From JAZFYD01 sp036443405 (lineage in GTDB: Bacteria; Planctomycetota; PLA2), in contig JAZFYD010000030.1 in the NCBI GenBank assembly GCA_036443405.1, forward strand, positions 1 through 24,604: a stretch of DNA of 24,604 nucleotides, in the 5' to 3' direction. The notes under the pieces were generated by a model. That model was given only the letters and a program-made list of their open reading frames with translations, did no database searches and was not told the DNA's origin. Below are positions 6,961 through 14,446 of the stretch, piece after piece. The position numbers were made by a program, and so were the translations under genes. Every line of letters begins with the position of its first letter. Position 1 is the stretch's first letter.

Positions 6961-7920
6961 TCAATCCGCCCGTAATGCTGCGAGCACGGCCTGCATGTCG
7001 TCGGGCAACGGCGCCTCGACTTCCACCAACTCACCGGATTGCGGGTGGGGGAACGTCAGGCGGTACGCGTGTAGCATCAGGCGGGGAACGTCCAATCCAA
7101 GCGGAAGCGCGCGGCCGCGGGCGTAGATGGAGTCGCCTAGGATCGGATGGCCGCGGGCCAGGAGGTGCACGCGGATCTGGTGCGTGCGGCCGGTCTTCGG
7201 GAACGCGGCGAGGTGCGCCGCCTTGCCGAACCTCTCGACGACGCTGAAGTCCGTCAGCGAATCGCGGCCGCCGTCGTGGCGAACGGCCATCCTCTCCTGG
7301 TGGGCGAGGTCGCGCCCGAGCGGCAGGTCGATCCGGTCCTCGTCGTGCGCGGGTTCCCCGTACACGATCGCCCGGTACTCCTTTTTCACGGTGCGCGCGC
7401 GAAACGCCTCCCCGAGCGCGGTGTGCGCCGCCTCCGTCTTGGCGATGACCATGACGCCCGACGTCGCCATGTCGAGCCGGTGCACGATGCCCGGCCGGTG
7501 CACTCCCGATTTCGTGCTCGCATCGGGGAACCGGTGCGCGATGGCGTTGGCGAGCGTGCCGCCGGGACGGCCGCGGCCCGGATGCACGGCGATTCCCGTG
7601 GGTTTGTCGAGCACCGCGAAGTCCGGCTCCTCCATCAGGACGTTCAGCGGGATGTCCTCGGGTTCCACGGTGTGCGGCTGAATGCGCGGCACGCTCACGC
7701 GGATCTCGTCGCCCGGTTTGAGCCGGGACGCCGGACGCGTCGTCGCGCCGTTCAGCCAAACGACCCCCATCTTGATGAGGCGCTGCAGCGACGCGCGGCT
7801 GAATTCCGGCAAGCGCTGCCCGAGTACGTGATCGAGGCGCCGGCCGGCATCGGAGTCCTCGGCCACCAGCCGATGCTCCTCCGCCTCGTCGAAGTCGAAT
7901 TTCTGCGGGAGGTCGTCCAC
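6961..7920 (-). CDS. RluD-family 23S rRNA pseudouridine synthase
   Basis: Converts uridines to pseudouridine in large-subunit rRNA (family RluA/RluC/RluD). The product is 319 residues, normal for RluD. An S4 RNA-binding domain (about 26-73, DAGRRLDHVLGQRLPEFSR) is followed by the catalytic domain with LDKPTGIAVHPG (104-115), the signature GIVHRLDMATSGVMV whose Asp150 is the nucleophile, and KTGRTHQIRVHL near the C-terminal third. The start is a GTG, the only in-frame start after an upstream stop at 7942-7944. A G-rich ribosome-binding site lies upstream but is better spaced for an out-of-frame ATG at 7928, so the start is slightly uncertain. RluC/RluA-type specificity cannot be excluded. It probably shares a transcript with the mutase gene downstream. 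Confidence 0.9.
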   Translation of the reverse strand: MDDLPQKFDFDEAEEHRLVAEDSDAGRRLDHVLGQRLPEFSRASLQRLIKMGVVWLNGATTRPASRLKPGDEIRVSVPRIQPHTVEPEDIPLNVLMEEPDFAVLDKPTGIAVHPGRGRPGGTLANAIAHRFPDASTKSGVHRPGIVHRLDMATSGVMVIAKTEAAHTALGEAFRARTVKKEYRAIVYGEPAHDEDRIDLPLGRDLAHQERMAVRHDGGRDSLTDFSVVERFGKAAHLAAFPKTGRTHQIRVHLLARGHPILGDSIYARGRALPLGLDVPRLMLHAYRLTFPHPQSGELVEVEAPLPDDMQAVLAALRAD

Positions 7921-8115
7921 GCGGCCATTATGCGGCCCCCCTTAAGAAGCACGAGCCAACGGTTCCGGACAGCCGGGGCGGGCATCCCGTTCGTAGAAGT
8001 GGTGTTGGAGGACACTGAAGCGCCGAAGGCCGAAGAGCTCGGCAAGCCGGGCCGTCCAGAACGCCCGTCTTGTGAGTAATCCGGGTTATGGTGTTGGGCT
8101 TCTCGGAGCCAGCTC

Positions 8116-9633
8116 ATGCAACGTATCAACTGGAACCTCATCCTCTCGCTGATCATCGCGGTTCTCGCCGGGGTCGTGCTCTGGCGCGTCTTCGACGTGG
8201 GCACAAAGTGGGAGATCAGCCGCGCGGTCAGCGACCTGAAGAGCCGCAGCAAGGCCGACGACGCCCGCGACCGGCTTTTCGCCACGAACGACCGCGGCGC
8301 CGTCTTGGAAGCGCTCTCCGAGGCGCTCGAGGAGTCCGGCGGCACTCCGGACGAGAAGATCGAGATCATTTCGACGCTGCTCCAGTACAAGGCCCCGGCC
8401 CCGGTCGAGCGCGCGCTCGCATCGGAGAATGTGACGACGCGCTACGCAGCCGGATACGTCCTCTATCGCCGGCGGGCGGACGAGGATGCGTGCAAGAAGA
8501 TCGCCCTCGAGTGGCTCAACGACAGGTCCGTCGGAAGCCGCGCACTGGCGGTCACCATGGCCAAGGACCTGGGCCTGAAGGAAGCGGTCCCGATGATGCT
8601 CGAGATCATCGATTCGCCGAAAAACGACGTCGCGGAGACGCGAGCAGCGCTGTACGCGCTCTCGGTGCTCAAGCCGCCCGGGGTGGCCGACAAGATTCTC
8701 AAACTGATTTCGAACGACGCCGGGCAGTCCACAGATGTCGTCGGCGTGGCGCTGGGGGCGGTCAACCGGCTGAACCTCTCGGACACGGAGCGCGAATCGC
8801 TGCGCAAGACACTCGTGGCCATGCTCAAGGACAAGGGCGCGGGGACCATTTTGCGCATGCGCGCCGCCCAGGAACTCGCGAGGGACAGCTACAACACTCC
8901 GGACACGGTCGAGGCTGTGGAGGGCGTGTTGCTCTCGGACGATCAACCCCAGGTTCAGCGAGTCTGCTTGAAACGCGCCGCACAGTTCGGAGGGCACGAG
9001 CGCATCAAGGAACTGCTCCATGACCGGCGGGTCTACAAGCACCCCTACACGTTCATCCGCCACGACGTAAGCATCGCACTCCAGGGGATGCAGATGCGCG
9101 ACAAGCTCACATTCGACATCCTCTGTGACTACCTCGTTGACGACTCCGCCGACGATACGAACCACATCCTGCGCCAGGACGCGTGGCTGAGCCTCTGGCT
9201 CCTGACGGGCATCGTGCATGGCATCCAGGAAAACGACCTGTTCCGCAAGGCGCCCAGGTACAGCGAGCGGCCCGCAGCGATCAACGACCTGTTCAGACTC
9301 GCGCATCGGGCCGGCGTCGTCAGCATCCCCATGCGAAAGGCCATCGCGGCCCACGTCGGCGATCTCAAGGAGATGAAGGCGACGCGTCAGGTCCTGCAGG
9401 CCAAGTGGCCTGAGGTGCAGGCGCGCTGGGAAAAACAGCGCGCGGACGCGGAGGAAAAGCGCAAGAAACTCGAGGAGAAGCGGAAGGCGCTCCTGGAGAA
9501 AAAGAAGAAAGCTGAAGATGCCGCGGGCGGAACAGGCGACGACGGCAAGCCCGAAGACAAGGACGCGGGCAAGGACACCGACAAAGACGCCAACAAGCCC
9601 GACAACAAGCCCGACGACAAAGACGACGGCTAG
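8116..9633 (+). CDS. Membrane-anchored HEAT-repeat-like protein with charged C-terminal tail
   Basis: Function unknown; probably a scaffold or adaptor at the membrane. The start ATG has GGAG seven bases upstream. The 505-residue product has an N-terminal hydrophobic helix (about 7-24, NLILSLIIAVLAGVVLWRVF), probably an uncleaved anchor. Residues 30-430 are helical with repeating patterns typical of HEAT or armadillo-like solenoids (for example TRYAAGYVLYRR, SRALAVTMAKDLGLKEAVPMML, TRAALYALSVL). Residues about 435-475 form a continuous Lys/Glu/Arg-rich stretch like a single alpha-helix or coiled coil (EEKRKKLEEKRKALLEKKKK). The last 30 residues are Asp/Lys/Pro-rich repeats, likely disordered. 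Such HEAT proteins are abundant in Planctomycetota. It is transcribed away from the rluD-like gene across a 195-bp gap, in which I see no clear promoter. Confidence 0.8.
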   Translation: MQRINWNLILSLIIAVLAGVVLWRVFDVGTKWEISRAVSDLKSRSKADDARDRLFATNDRGAVLEALSEALEESGGTPDEKIEIISTLLQYKAPAPVERALASENVTTRYAAGYVLYRRRADEDACKKIALEWLNDRSVGSRALAVTMAKDLGLKEAVPMMLEIIDSPKNDVAETRAALYALSVLKPPGVADKILKLISNDAGQSTDVVGVALGAVNRLNLSDTERESLRKTLVAMLKDKGAGTILRMRAAQELARDSYNTPDTVEAVEGVLLSDDQPQVQRVCLKRAAQFGGHERIKELLHDRRVYKHPYTFIRHDVSIALQGMQMRDKLTFDILCDYLVDDSADDTNHILRQDAWLSLWLLTGIVHGIQENDLFRKAPRYSERPAAINDLFRLAHRAGVVSIPMRKAIAAHVGDLKEMKATRQVLQAKWPEVQARWEKQRADAEEKRKKLEEKRKALLEKKKKAEDAAGGTGDDGKPEDKDAGKDTDKDANKPDNKPDDKDDG

Positions 9634-9669
9634 GGCCGGGAGTTCGTCAGCGCGTCCGCCGCGTCCGGA

Positions 9670-11184
9670 TCAGCGATCCAGGAACAGACTCTTGTTGCGG
9701 AGGACGTTGCGGCGGGCTTGGAACCGCCAGATGTGGTAGGCATCATCACCGGCTGAGGCACGCACCTTGTCCTTGATCTCCTCGAACGACTCCGCCTCGT
9801 CCCTGCGCAGCAGTTTCACGAGGCTGAACCCGCGCCGATCGAAAAACGGCCTGCTGATCTCGTTGACCTTCAGCTTCGATGCGTGCTGGTAGATCTCCTG
9901 GTAACCCACGAGACCCTCGTAGATCCATAGCGACAGCACACCGCCGCGCGCCTTGATCTCGGGCAGGTCATCGCTCTCCTTTCGCGCCACGCTGGCAAAG
10001 TCCTCGCCGTGGGTCACGCGAATGTGAATCGCCTGCGCGCGGGCTTTGCCCTGCGCCAGCGAGGGCACCGGCCGTCCGCCGACGGGCAACTGACGCTGGG
10101 CGCGCGCGCGCACGAAAATCCGCTGAACCTGAACCCGATGGCCGAACTTGCCCTTGTTCGCTTCGTAGTACGCGACCAGATCCTCTGCGCTGGTCTTGCT
10201 CCGGAAATGGCCTCGTCCACGCGCCTCGGCGCGAAACGGCGCACTTTCAAAGATCATCTGCGGCGACAGGCCCATCCTCGCGAGCCACATCTTCAGCGTA
10301 TCGTCGTTCACGTGCCGAGGATCCTTCACGCGGCGGCGCAACTGACGGCGCTGGTAATCGAGCCACCAGTTTCTCTGTTCGCGCATCTCTTCCGGCGTGG
10401 GCTCGCCCTCACCCACCAGCATCGCGACCTCCTTGGTGTCGATGAGCTGTTCGAGCGCCTGCGTGATCATGCGGAGCGCGAGGGACTGGGCGAGTTCGCG
10501 GCCGAATTCGTATTCGGTGAGTTTCTTGCCGTCGAGGATCGCAACGACGCCCGCCGGCAGCCGCTTCGGATCCACGATCCGCTCGGACTCCTGGAAGAGC
10601 CGGTCGATCACAAGTTGGACATCCGCTTCCTGCAGCTCCTTGCCTTTGGGCCGGGTCGGATCGCGCTTGCGCAGATCCTGCGACGCGATGCGTTGCCGCA
10701 GAATCGCGCTGTGGGCCCGGCGCCGAAACGCCGTTTTGTTCATGCCCTTTTTCTCGACCTCTTCCTTGATCCCGGTGCGTCCACCCGTCGCCGCGCGCAC
10801 CTTCGCGTCGAGCGCGGCGATCCACTTCGACACGTCGGCATCGGTAACGACGATCTTGCGACGGTGGCCCTCCATCTCGACGAAGTGCACTTTGATGTAG
10901 TCGTCGAGCACCGCGATCGCGTGCGGGTGTTTCCCGTAGTACTTCACGAGGTAGCGGTAGAGCTCGGAATTCTTGATCTTCCACTTGCCCTTGGGGTGCA
11001 TGGCGGCCACTTCGGCGGGCAGCTCGGCCAACCCGCCTTGAGGCTTCCCCTCCTGCGCCGCGGCGCACGGCGAGAGGAAGATCACCGCGATCAGCGCGCC
11101 AAGCGCACCGAGTGTTTTCACTACGTTGTGGAAGCTCAAGATCGGTTGCCTCAAAGTTCTCGCATCGGTCATCGCGTTGGTCAT
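9670..11184 (-). CDS. Secreted SurA/parvulin-like peptidyl-prolyl isomerase
   Basis: Probably assists folding of exported or outer-membrane proteins in the periplasm. The 504-residue product starts MTNAMTDARTLRQ; a second ATG at 11172 is an equally possible start and keeps the signal peptide. The signal h-region is about 25-40 (LGALGALIAVIFLSPC), with a cleavage site near AAA-QEG. A long helical N-terminal region (about 50-340), rich in Lys and Arg, precedes a parvulin-type rotamase domain (about 351-463). That domain shows VQRIFVRA, GEDFASVARKESDDL, the GGVL turn and VNEISRPFFDRRGFSLVKLL. This order fits the SurA/PrsA/PpiD type. The C-terminus is basic. It converges on the HEAT-like gene and is divergent from the lipoprotein gene, with a 159-bp shared upstream region holding repeated GTCAC motifs. 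Confidence 0.85.
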   Translation of the reverse strand: MTNAMTDARTLRQPILSFHNVVKTLGALGALIAVIFLSPCAAAQEGKPQGGLAELPAEVAAMHPKGKWKIKNSELYRYLVKYYGKHPHAIAVLDDYIKVHFVEMEGHRRKIVVTDADVSKWIAALDAKVRAATGGRTGIKEEVEKKGMNKTAFRRRAHSAILRQRIASQDLRKRDPTRPKGKELQEADVQLVIDRLFQESERIVDPKRLPAGVVAILDGKKLTEYEFGRELAQSLALRMITQALEQLIDTKEVAMLVGEGEPTPEEMREQRNWWLDYQRRQLRRRVKDPRHVNDDTLKMWLARMGLSPQMIFESAPFRAEARGRGHFRSKTSAEDLVAYYEANKGKFGHRVQVQRIFVRARAQRQLPVGGRPVPSLAQGKARAQAIHIRVTHGEDFASVARKESDDLPEIKARGGVLSLWIYEGLVGYQEIYQHASKLKVNEISRPFFDRRGFSLVKLLRRDEAESFEEIKDKVRASAGDDAYHIWRFQARRNVLRNKSLFLDR

Positions 11185-11228
11185 GATTGTCGGTCGCACA
11201 AGGATTGTCCCTGGGCTATCCCTTTTGC

Positions 11229-11268
11229 GGGTCACGGTTGGGTCACCCATTCTGTCACCGACAGTGAG
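11229..11268. promoter_or_regulatory. Cluster of GTCAC motifs in a divergent promoter region
   Basis: GGGTCAC occurs at 11229-11235 and again at 11240-11246, 11 bp apart. CTGTCAC lies at 11252-11258, followed by the inverted half GTGA at 11264-11267. The cluster lies between the divergent isomerase and lipoprotein starts. Helically phased direct repeats suit a regulator site, but no factor or sigma promoter can be named. Confidence 0.4.
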
Positions 11269-11343
11269 TTCCCCGCGGTGAAGAAAGCGCGCTGGGCGCA
11301 CATCCGCCTTTACCGCCATCGGTCTTCGCGCGAGAATCCTGCA

Positions 11344-11865
11344 ATGCGCTTTGCCCCGGTCATCCCCGCGTTGTTCCTCCTGCTCTTCGGCTGCAATTCC
11401 GGCCCCAGCCAGAAACACGTCGAGCAAGTGGCCGACGGCCCGGTGCGGGTGATCCACCAGCAGTTCTACAGAGGCAGCAAACCGACCATCCTCGAGAGCA
11501 TCTCGGGGCGATCCGTGGCCAAACTTCGGTCCAAGCCGATTCGCGCGCATCAGCCCGTCGTGAAGTACGTCGAGGACGACATCATGGCCGCGCTTCTGGA
11601 GAGTTTGACCGACGCGGGTTTCGACACCGTCTCAAGGCCGCGACCGCATGACCCCAAGGGCATGGGCGCGAAGGCCGAGGTCACCATCGTGCGAACGGGC
11701 TCGACCCCGCGCTCGTTGATCCGCATGCGCGGACAGAGTGCGGAGACCGCGGAGATCTACCTAAAGTGCCTCAAGTCGATCATGGCCGTGCAGGCCTTCG
11801 TATACTCGCCGCAGGCGTCCTCCGGCGGCGGCGCGGACATCGGCGTGCACCGGGTAAATAGGTAA
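11344..11865 (+). CDS. Small putative outer-envelope lipoprotein
   Basis: Function unknown. The 173-residue product starts MRFAPVIPALFLLLFGCNSG, a lipoprotein signal peptide with lipobox LFGC and acylated Cys17. The mature part has basic and mixed segments, including HQPVVKYVEDDIMAALLESLTDAGFDTV and EVTIVRTGSTPRSLIRMRG. This suggests a small alpha/beta domain, perhaps related to LPS-assembly or envelope lipoproteins, but no family is recognised. The frame is open far upstream (from about 10009), but that part is antisense to the isomerase gene; the lipoprotein signal fixes the start here. The next gene, kdsB, begins 14 bp downstream, so the two are probably co-transcribed and the envelope context is shared. 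Confidence 0.8.
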   Translation: MRFAPVIPALFLLLFGCNSGPSQKHVEQVADGPVRVIHQQFYRGSKPTILESISGRSVAKLRSKPIRAHQPVVKYVEDDIMAALLESLTDAGFDTVSRPRPHDPKGMGAKAEVTIVRTGSTPRSLIRMRGQSAETAEIYLKCLKSIMAVQAFVYSPQASSGGGADIGVHRVNR

Positions 11866-11879
11866 GGGTCCCCGGGGCG

Positions 11880-12578
11880 ATGAGCGGCGTCTTGGTGGTC
11901 ATCCCCGCGCGGTTGGGCTCGACACGTCTTCCCCGTAAGCCCTTGCTGCGGGAGACGGGGAAGTACCTGATCCAGCACGTGTGGGAGCGCGCGCAGGAAA
12001 TCGAGGGCGCCGACGAGATCGTCATCGCGACCGACAGCGACGAGATTCTCGCGGCCGTCGCGTCGTTCGGCGGACGCGCCGAGCTGACCGCGGTCACGCA
12101 CGAAAGCGGGACGGACCGCGTGGCCGAGGTGGCGCGGACGCGCGACGCAGCGCTTGTCATCAACGTGCAGGGCGACGAGCCGTCGCTCCCGGCGCAAGAC
12201 GTCTCCGCGTTGATCGCGGCGATGTCGGCAACGCCCGACGCCGAGATGGGCACGCTTACGTTTGCGGACCTCACCGAGGCGCAACAAGCCGAACCGTCGA
12301 TCGTGAAGGCCGTTGTCGAAAGCGGATGGGCCATCGACTTCCGGCGCGAGGCCACCGTCGGCGCGGCTTGGCACGTCGGTGTCTACGCATACCTGCCAAA
12401 GTTCCTCCAGGAGTTCACGCGGCTTCAGCCGACGAGCAACGAACGGGAACGGCGCCTGGAGCAGATGCGCGCCCTCGACCACGGGCATCGCATCCTCGCG
12501 GTGGCGGCTTCACAGCCTCCGCACGGCATCGACACGCCGCAGGACTACGCGGCGTTTGTCGCCGCGCATGGCGAATAG
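11880..12578 (+). CDS. kdsB: 3-deoxy-manno-octulosonate cytidylyltransferase (CMP-KDO synthetase)
   Basis: Activates KDO with CTP to CMP-KDO, the donor for the inner core of lipopolysaccharide; cytoplasmic. The 232-residue product is slightly short of the usual roughly 245 residues. It shows the nucleotide-binding N-terminus VVIPARLGSTRLPRKPL (about 5-21), IVIATDSDEI, HESGTDRVAEVA, the metal-binding VINVQGDEP, and the C-terminal GIDTPQDY motif. These are all family hallmarks. The start follows the lipoprotein stop by 14 bp. The next gene, pyrG, makes CTP, the co-substrate; kdsB and pyrG are adjacent in other bacteria too, which supports one functional unit. It implies that this organism makes a KDO-containing LPS. 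Confidence 0.95.
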   Translation: MSGVLVVIPARLGSTRLPRKPLLRETGKYLIQHVWERAQEIEGADEIVIATDSDEILAAVASFGGRAELTAVTHESGTDRVAEVARTRDAALVINVQGDEPSLPAQDVSALIAAMSATPDAEMGTLTFADLTEAQQAEPSIVKAVVESGWAIDFRREATVGAAWHVGVYAYLPKFLQEFTRLQPTSNERERRLEQMRALDHGHRILAVAASQPPHGIDTPQDYAAFVAAHGE

Positions 12579-12594
12579 CCCCAACGTGATCCAA

Positions 12595-12614
12595 CCCGAC
12601 GTTCGCGCGTCGGG
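12595..12614. terminator. Possible hairpin after kdsB
   Basis: CCCGACG and CGTCGGG form a perfect 7-bp stem around a 6-base loop, 17 bp after the kdsB stop. No T-run follows, so it could be an attenuator or nothing. pyrG starts 130 bp further on. Confidence 0.3.
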
Positions 12615-12744
12615 GCCAAGCGGGGAATTCGCTGTCCCCACGGGTTACTATGTTTGGCTTGGATTCGAGGCAGGCCGGCAAAACCCCAAGTGGCCCACAG
12701 CCAACGGGGGAGCCCCTGATATTGCCTCGTTCGAGGGCTCGTTC

Positions 12745-14361
12745 ATGCGCAAGTACATATTCATCACGGGTGGCGTGGTTTCCAGCCTCGGCAAGGGGCT
12801 GACATCAGGAGCGATCGGCACGCTCCTGGAATCGCGCGGCTTGAAGATCGGGATGCAGAAGCTGGATCCCTACATCAACGTCGACCCCGGGACGATGTCG
12901 CCCTATCAGCACGGCGAGGTCTACGTCACCGACGACGGTGCCGAAACCGACCTCGACCTGGGCCACTACGAGCGCTTCACGAACGCCACCCTCACCAAGG
13001 CCTCCAACTACACGACCGGGCAGATCTACAACTCGGTCATCACGAAGGAGCGCCGCGGCGACTACCTCGGCCGCACGGTCCAGGTGATCCCGCACATCAC
13101 CAACGAGATCCAAGAGGGCATCCGGTCCGCCGAGGACGAGGTGGACGTGCTCATCACGGAGATCGGCGGCACGGTCGGTGACATCGAAGGCCTCCCGTTC
13201 TTGGAGGCCATCCGCCAGTTCGCGCTCGAAAAGGGCCGGGAAAACGTCATGTTCATCCACTTGACGCTGATCCCGTACCTGCGCGTCAGCGGCGAGCTGA
13301 AGACAAAACCGACGCAACACAGTGTCGGCCGCCTGCGCGAAATCGGAATCCAGCCCGACCTGATCCTCTGCCGCACCGAGGAATCGATGACGGTGGAGAT
13401 GAAAGAGAAGATCTCCCTTTTCTGCAACGTGAAGCGCGAATGCGTGATCGAGGAAAAGGACGTCGAGTTCTCCATCTACGAACTGCCCATCGAACTACAC
13501 CGCGAGGGGCTCGACCGGCTCGTGTGCAAGCGGCTCGAACTCGAAACGCGCGACGCGGACGTCTCGGCGTGGCGCGACCTGACCGACCGCATCAAGAGCG
13601 CAACCCGGGAAATCGAAATCGGCGTGGTCGGCAAGTACTGGGTCCTCCACGACGCGTACAAGTCGGTCTACGAGGCGCTCAGCCACGGCGGGTTCGAGAA
13701 CGACTGCAAGATCAAGCTGCGCAAGATCGACCCCGAAGAGCTGACGCGCGACAACGTCGCCGCGCGTCTCGACGGTGTGCACGGCCTGGTGGTCCCGGGC
13801 GGTTTCGGCGAGCGCGGATTCGAGGGCAAGGTGGAGGCGGTCCGCCACGCCCGCGAGTCCAAGCTGCCGTTCTTGGGCCTTTGCTTCGGGCTGCAGGCCG
13901 CGGTCATCGAGTTCGCCCGAAACGTCTGCGAGATCGCGGACGCCGGCAGTTCGGAATTCGGCAAACCCTGCACGCCGGTGATCGACCTGATGGAAGCGCA
14001 GGAGGATGTCGCCGACAAGGGCGGCACGATGCGGCTGGGCGCATACCCGTGCCACCTGGTGGCCGGTACACACACGCGCGCCGCGTACGGCACGGACGAG
14101 ATCCACGAGCGCCACCGCCACCGCTGGGAAGTGAACAACAAGTACCGCGGGCAGCTCGAGGAAGCCGGCCTCGTGGTCGCCGGAGTGCATGAGGAGCTCA
14201 ACCTCGTCGAGGTCGTGGAGCTCGCGGATCACCCGTACTTCATCGCGGTGCAGTTCCACCCCGAGTTCCGCTCCAAGCCGACCCGCGCGCATCCGCTGTT
14301 CCGCGAGTTCGTGACGGCAAGCATCGCCCAACGCGACGGTTTGCCGCTGTTGAACAGCTAG
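12745..14361 (+). CDS. pyrG: CTP synthase
   Basis: Makes CTP from UTP, ATP and glutamine; cytoplasmic, last step of pyrimidine nucleotide synthesis. The 538-residue product has normal length. It begins MRKYIFITGGVVSSLGKGL, the diagnostic synthetase P-loop region, with DPYINVDPGTMSP, DLDLGHYERF and EIGGTVGDIE following. The glutamine amidotransferase domain has VPGGFGERG, the nucleophile in GLCFGLQ (Cys380) and QFHPEF (His505, Glu507). GAGGG lies seven to eight bases before the ATG. The frame stays open upstream, and an ATG at 12568 overlapping the kdsB stop would add 59 residues, but the canonical N-terminus rules this out. Intergenic repeats begin at its stop codon. Confidence 0.98.
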   Translation: MRKYIFITGGVVSSLGKGLTSGAIGTLLESRGLKIGMQKLDPYINVDPGTMSPYQHGEVYVTDDGAETDLDLGHYERFTNATLTKASNYTTGQIYNSVITKERRGDYLGRTVQVIPHITNEIQEGIRSAEDEVDVLITEIGGTVGDIEGLPFLEAIRQFALEKGRENVMFIHLTLIPYLRVSGELKTKPTQHSVGRLREIGIQPDLILCRTEESMTVEMKEKISLFCNVKRECVIEEKDVEFSIYELPIELHREGLDRLVCKRLELETRDADVSAWRDLTDRIKSATREIEIGVVGKYWVLHDAYKSVYEALSHGGFENDCKIKLRKIDPEELTRDNVAARLDGVHGLVVPGGFGERGFEGKVEAVRHARESKLPFLGLCFGLQAAVIEFARNVCEIADAGSSEFGKPCTPVIDLMEAQEDVADKGGTMRLGAYPCHLVAGTHTRAAYGTDEIHERHRHRWEVNNKYRGQLEEAGLVVAGVHEELNLVEVVELADHPYFIAVQFHPEFRSKPTRAHPLFREFVTASIAQRDGLPLLNS

Positions 14362-14415
14362 TGTTGCTGGCCCAACGGCGTTGTTGGCCCAACGGCTTAC
14401 GCCGTTGGAGCTTCG
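14362..14415. repeat. CCAACGGC-GCCGTTGG repeat copies at the pyrG 3' end
   Basis: A short copy, GCCCAACGGCG (14370-14380), is followed by GGCCCAACGGCTTACGCCGTTGG (14386-14408). In the latter, CCAACGGC and GCCGTTGG pair perfectly around TTAC. The flank AGTGTTGCTGG, including the last bases of the stop codon, matches the flank at 2310-2320. It is the same family as the copies 12 kb away and may double as a pyrG terminator hairpin. Confidence 0.7.
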
Positions 14416-14422
14416 CTGAACC

Positions 14423-14446
14423 ACGGTCCTGGTTGCCGGGGACCGT
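14423..14446 (-). terminator. Hairpin at the 3' end of the squalene-oxidase-like gene
   Basis: ACGGTCC (14423-14429) and GGACCGT (14440-14446) form a perfect 7-bp stem with a 10-base loop, starting at the last base of the minus-strand stop codon. There is no T-run, so termination is only a guess. Confidence 0.35.

Noticed and set aside
5226..7247. Plus-strand open frame of about 673 codons
   Set aside because: Longer than the mutase gene it opposes, but the mutase is an unambiguous conserved enzyme; the frame also runs through the rluD-like gene end.
6930..8115. Possible cobalamin riboswitch controlling the mutase
   Set aside because: The mutase is 31 bp after the rluD-like gene and the 195 bp before rluD show no B12-box-like conserved element that I can recognise.
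8086..9354. Minus-strand open frame of about 422 codons
   Set aside because: Antisense to the HEAT-like gene, which has a good ribosome-binding site, membrane anchor and repeat pattern.
10009..11343. Extension of the lipoprotein frame far upstream
   Set aside because: It is antisense to the isomerase gene; the lipobox signal peptide places the real start at 11344.
12568..12744. Extension of pyrG upstream to an ATG overlapping the kdsB stop
   Set aside because: CTP synthases begin at MRKYIFITGG, and a good ribosome-binding site precedes that ATG; the extension has no family match and includes a hairpin.
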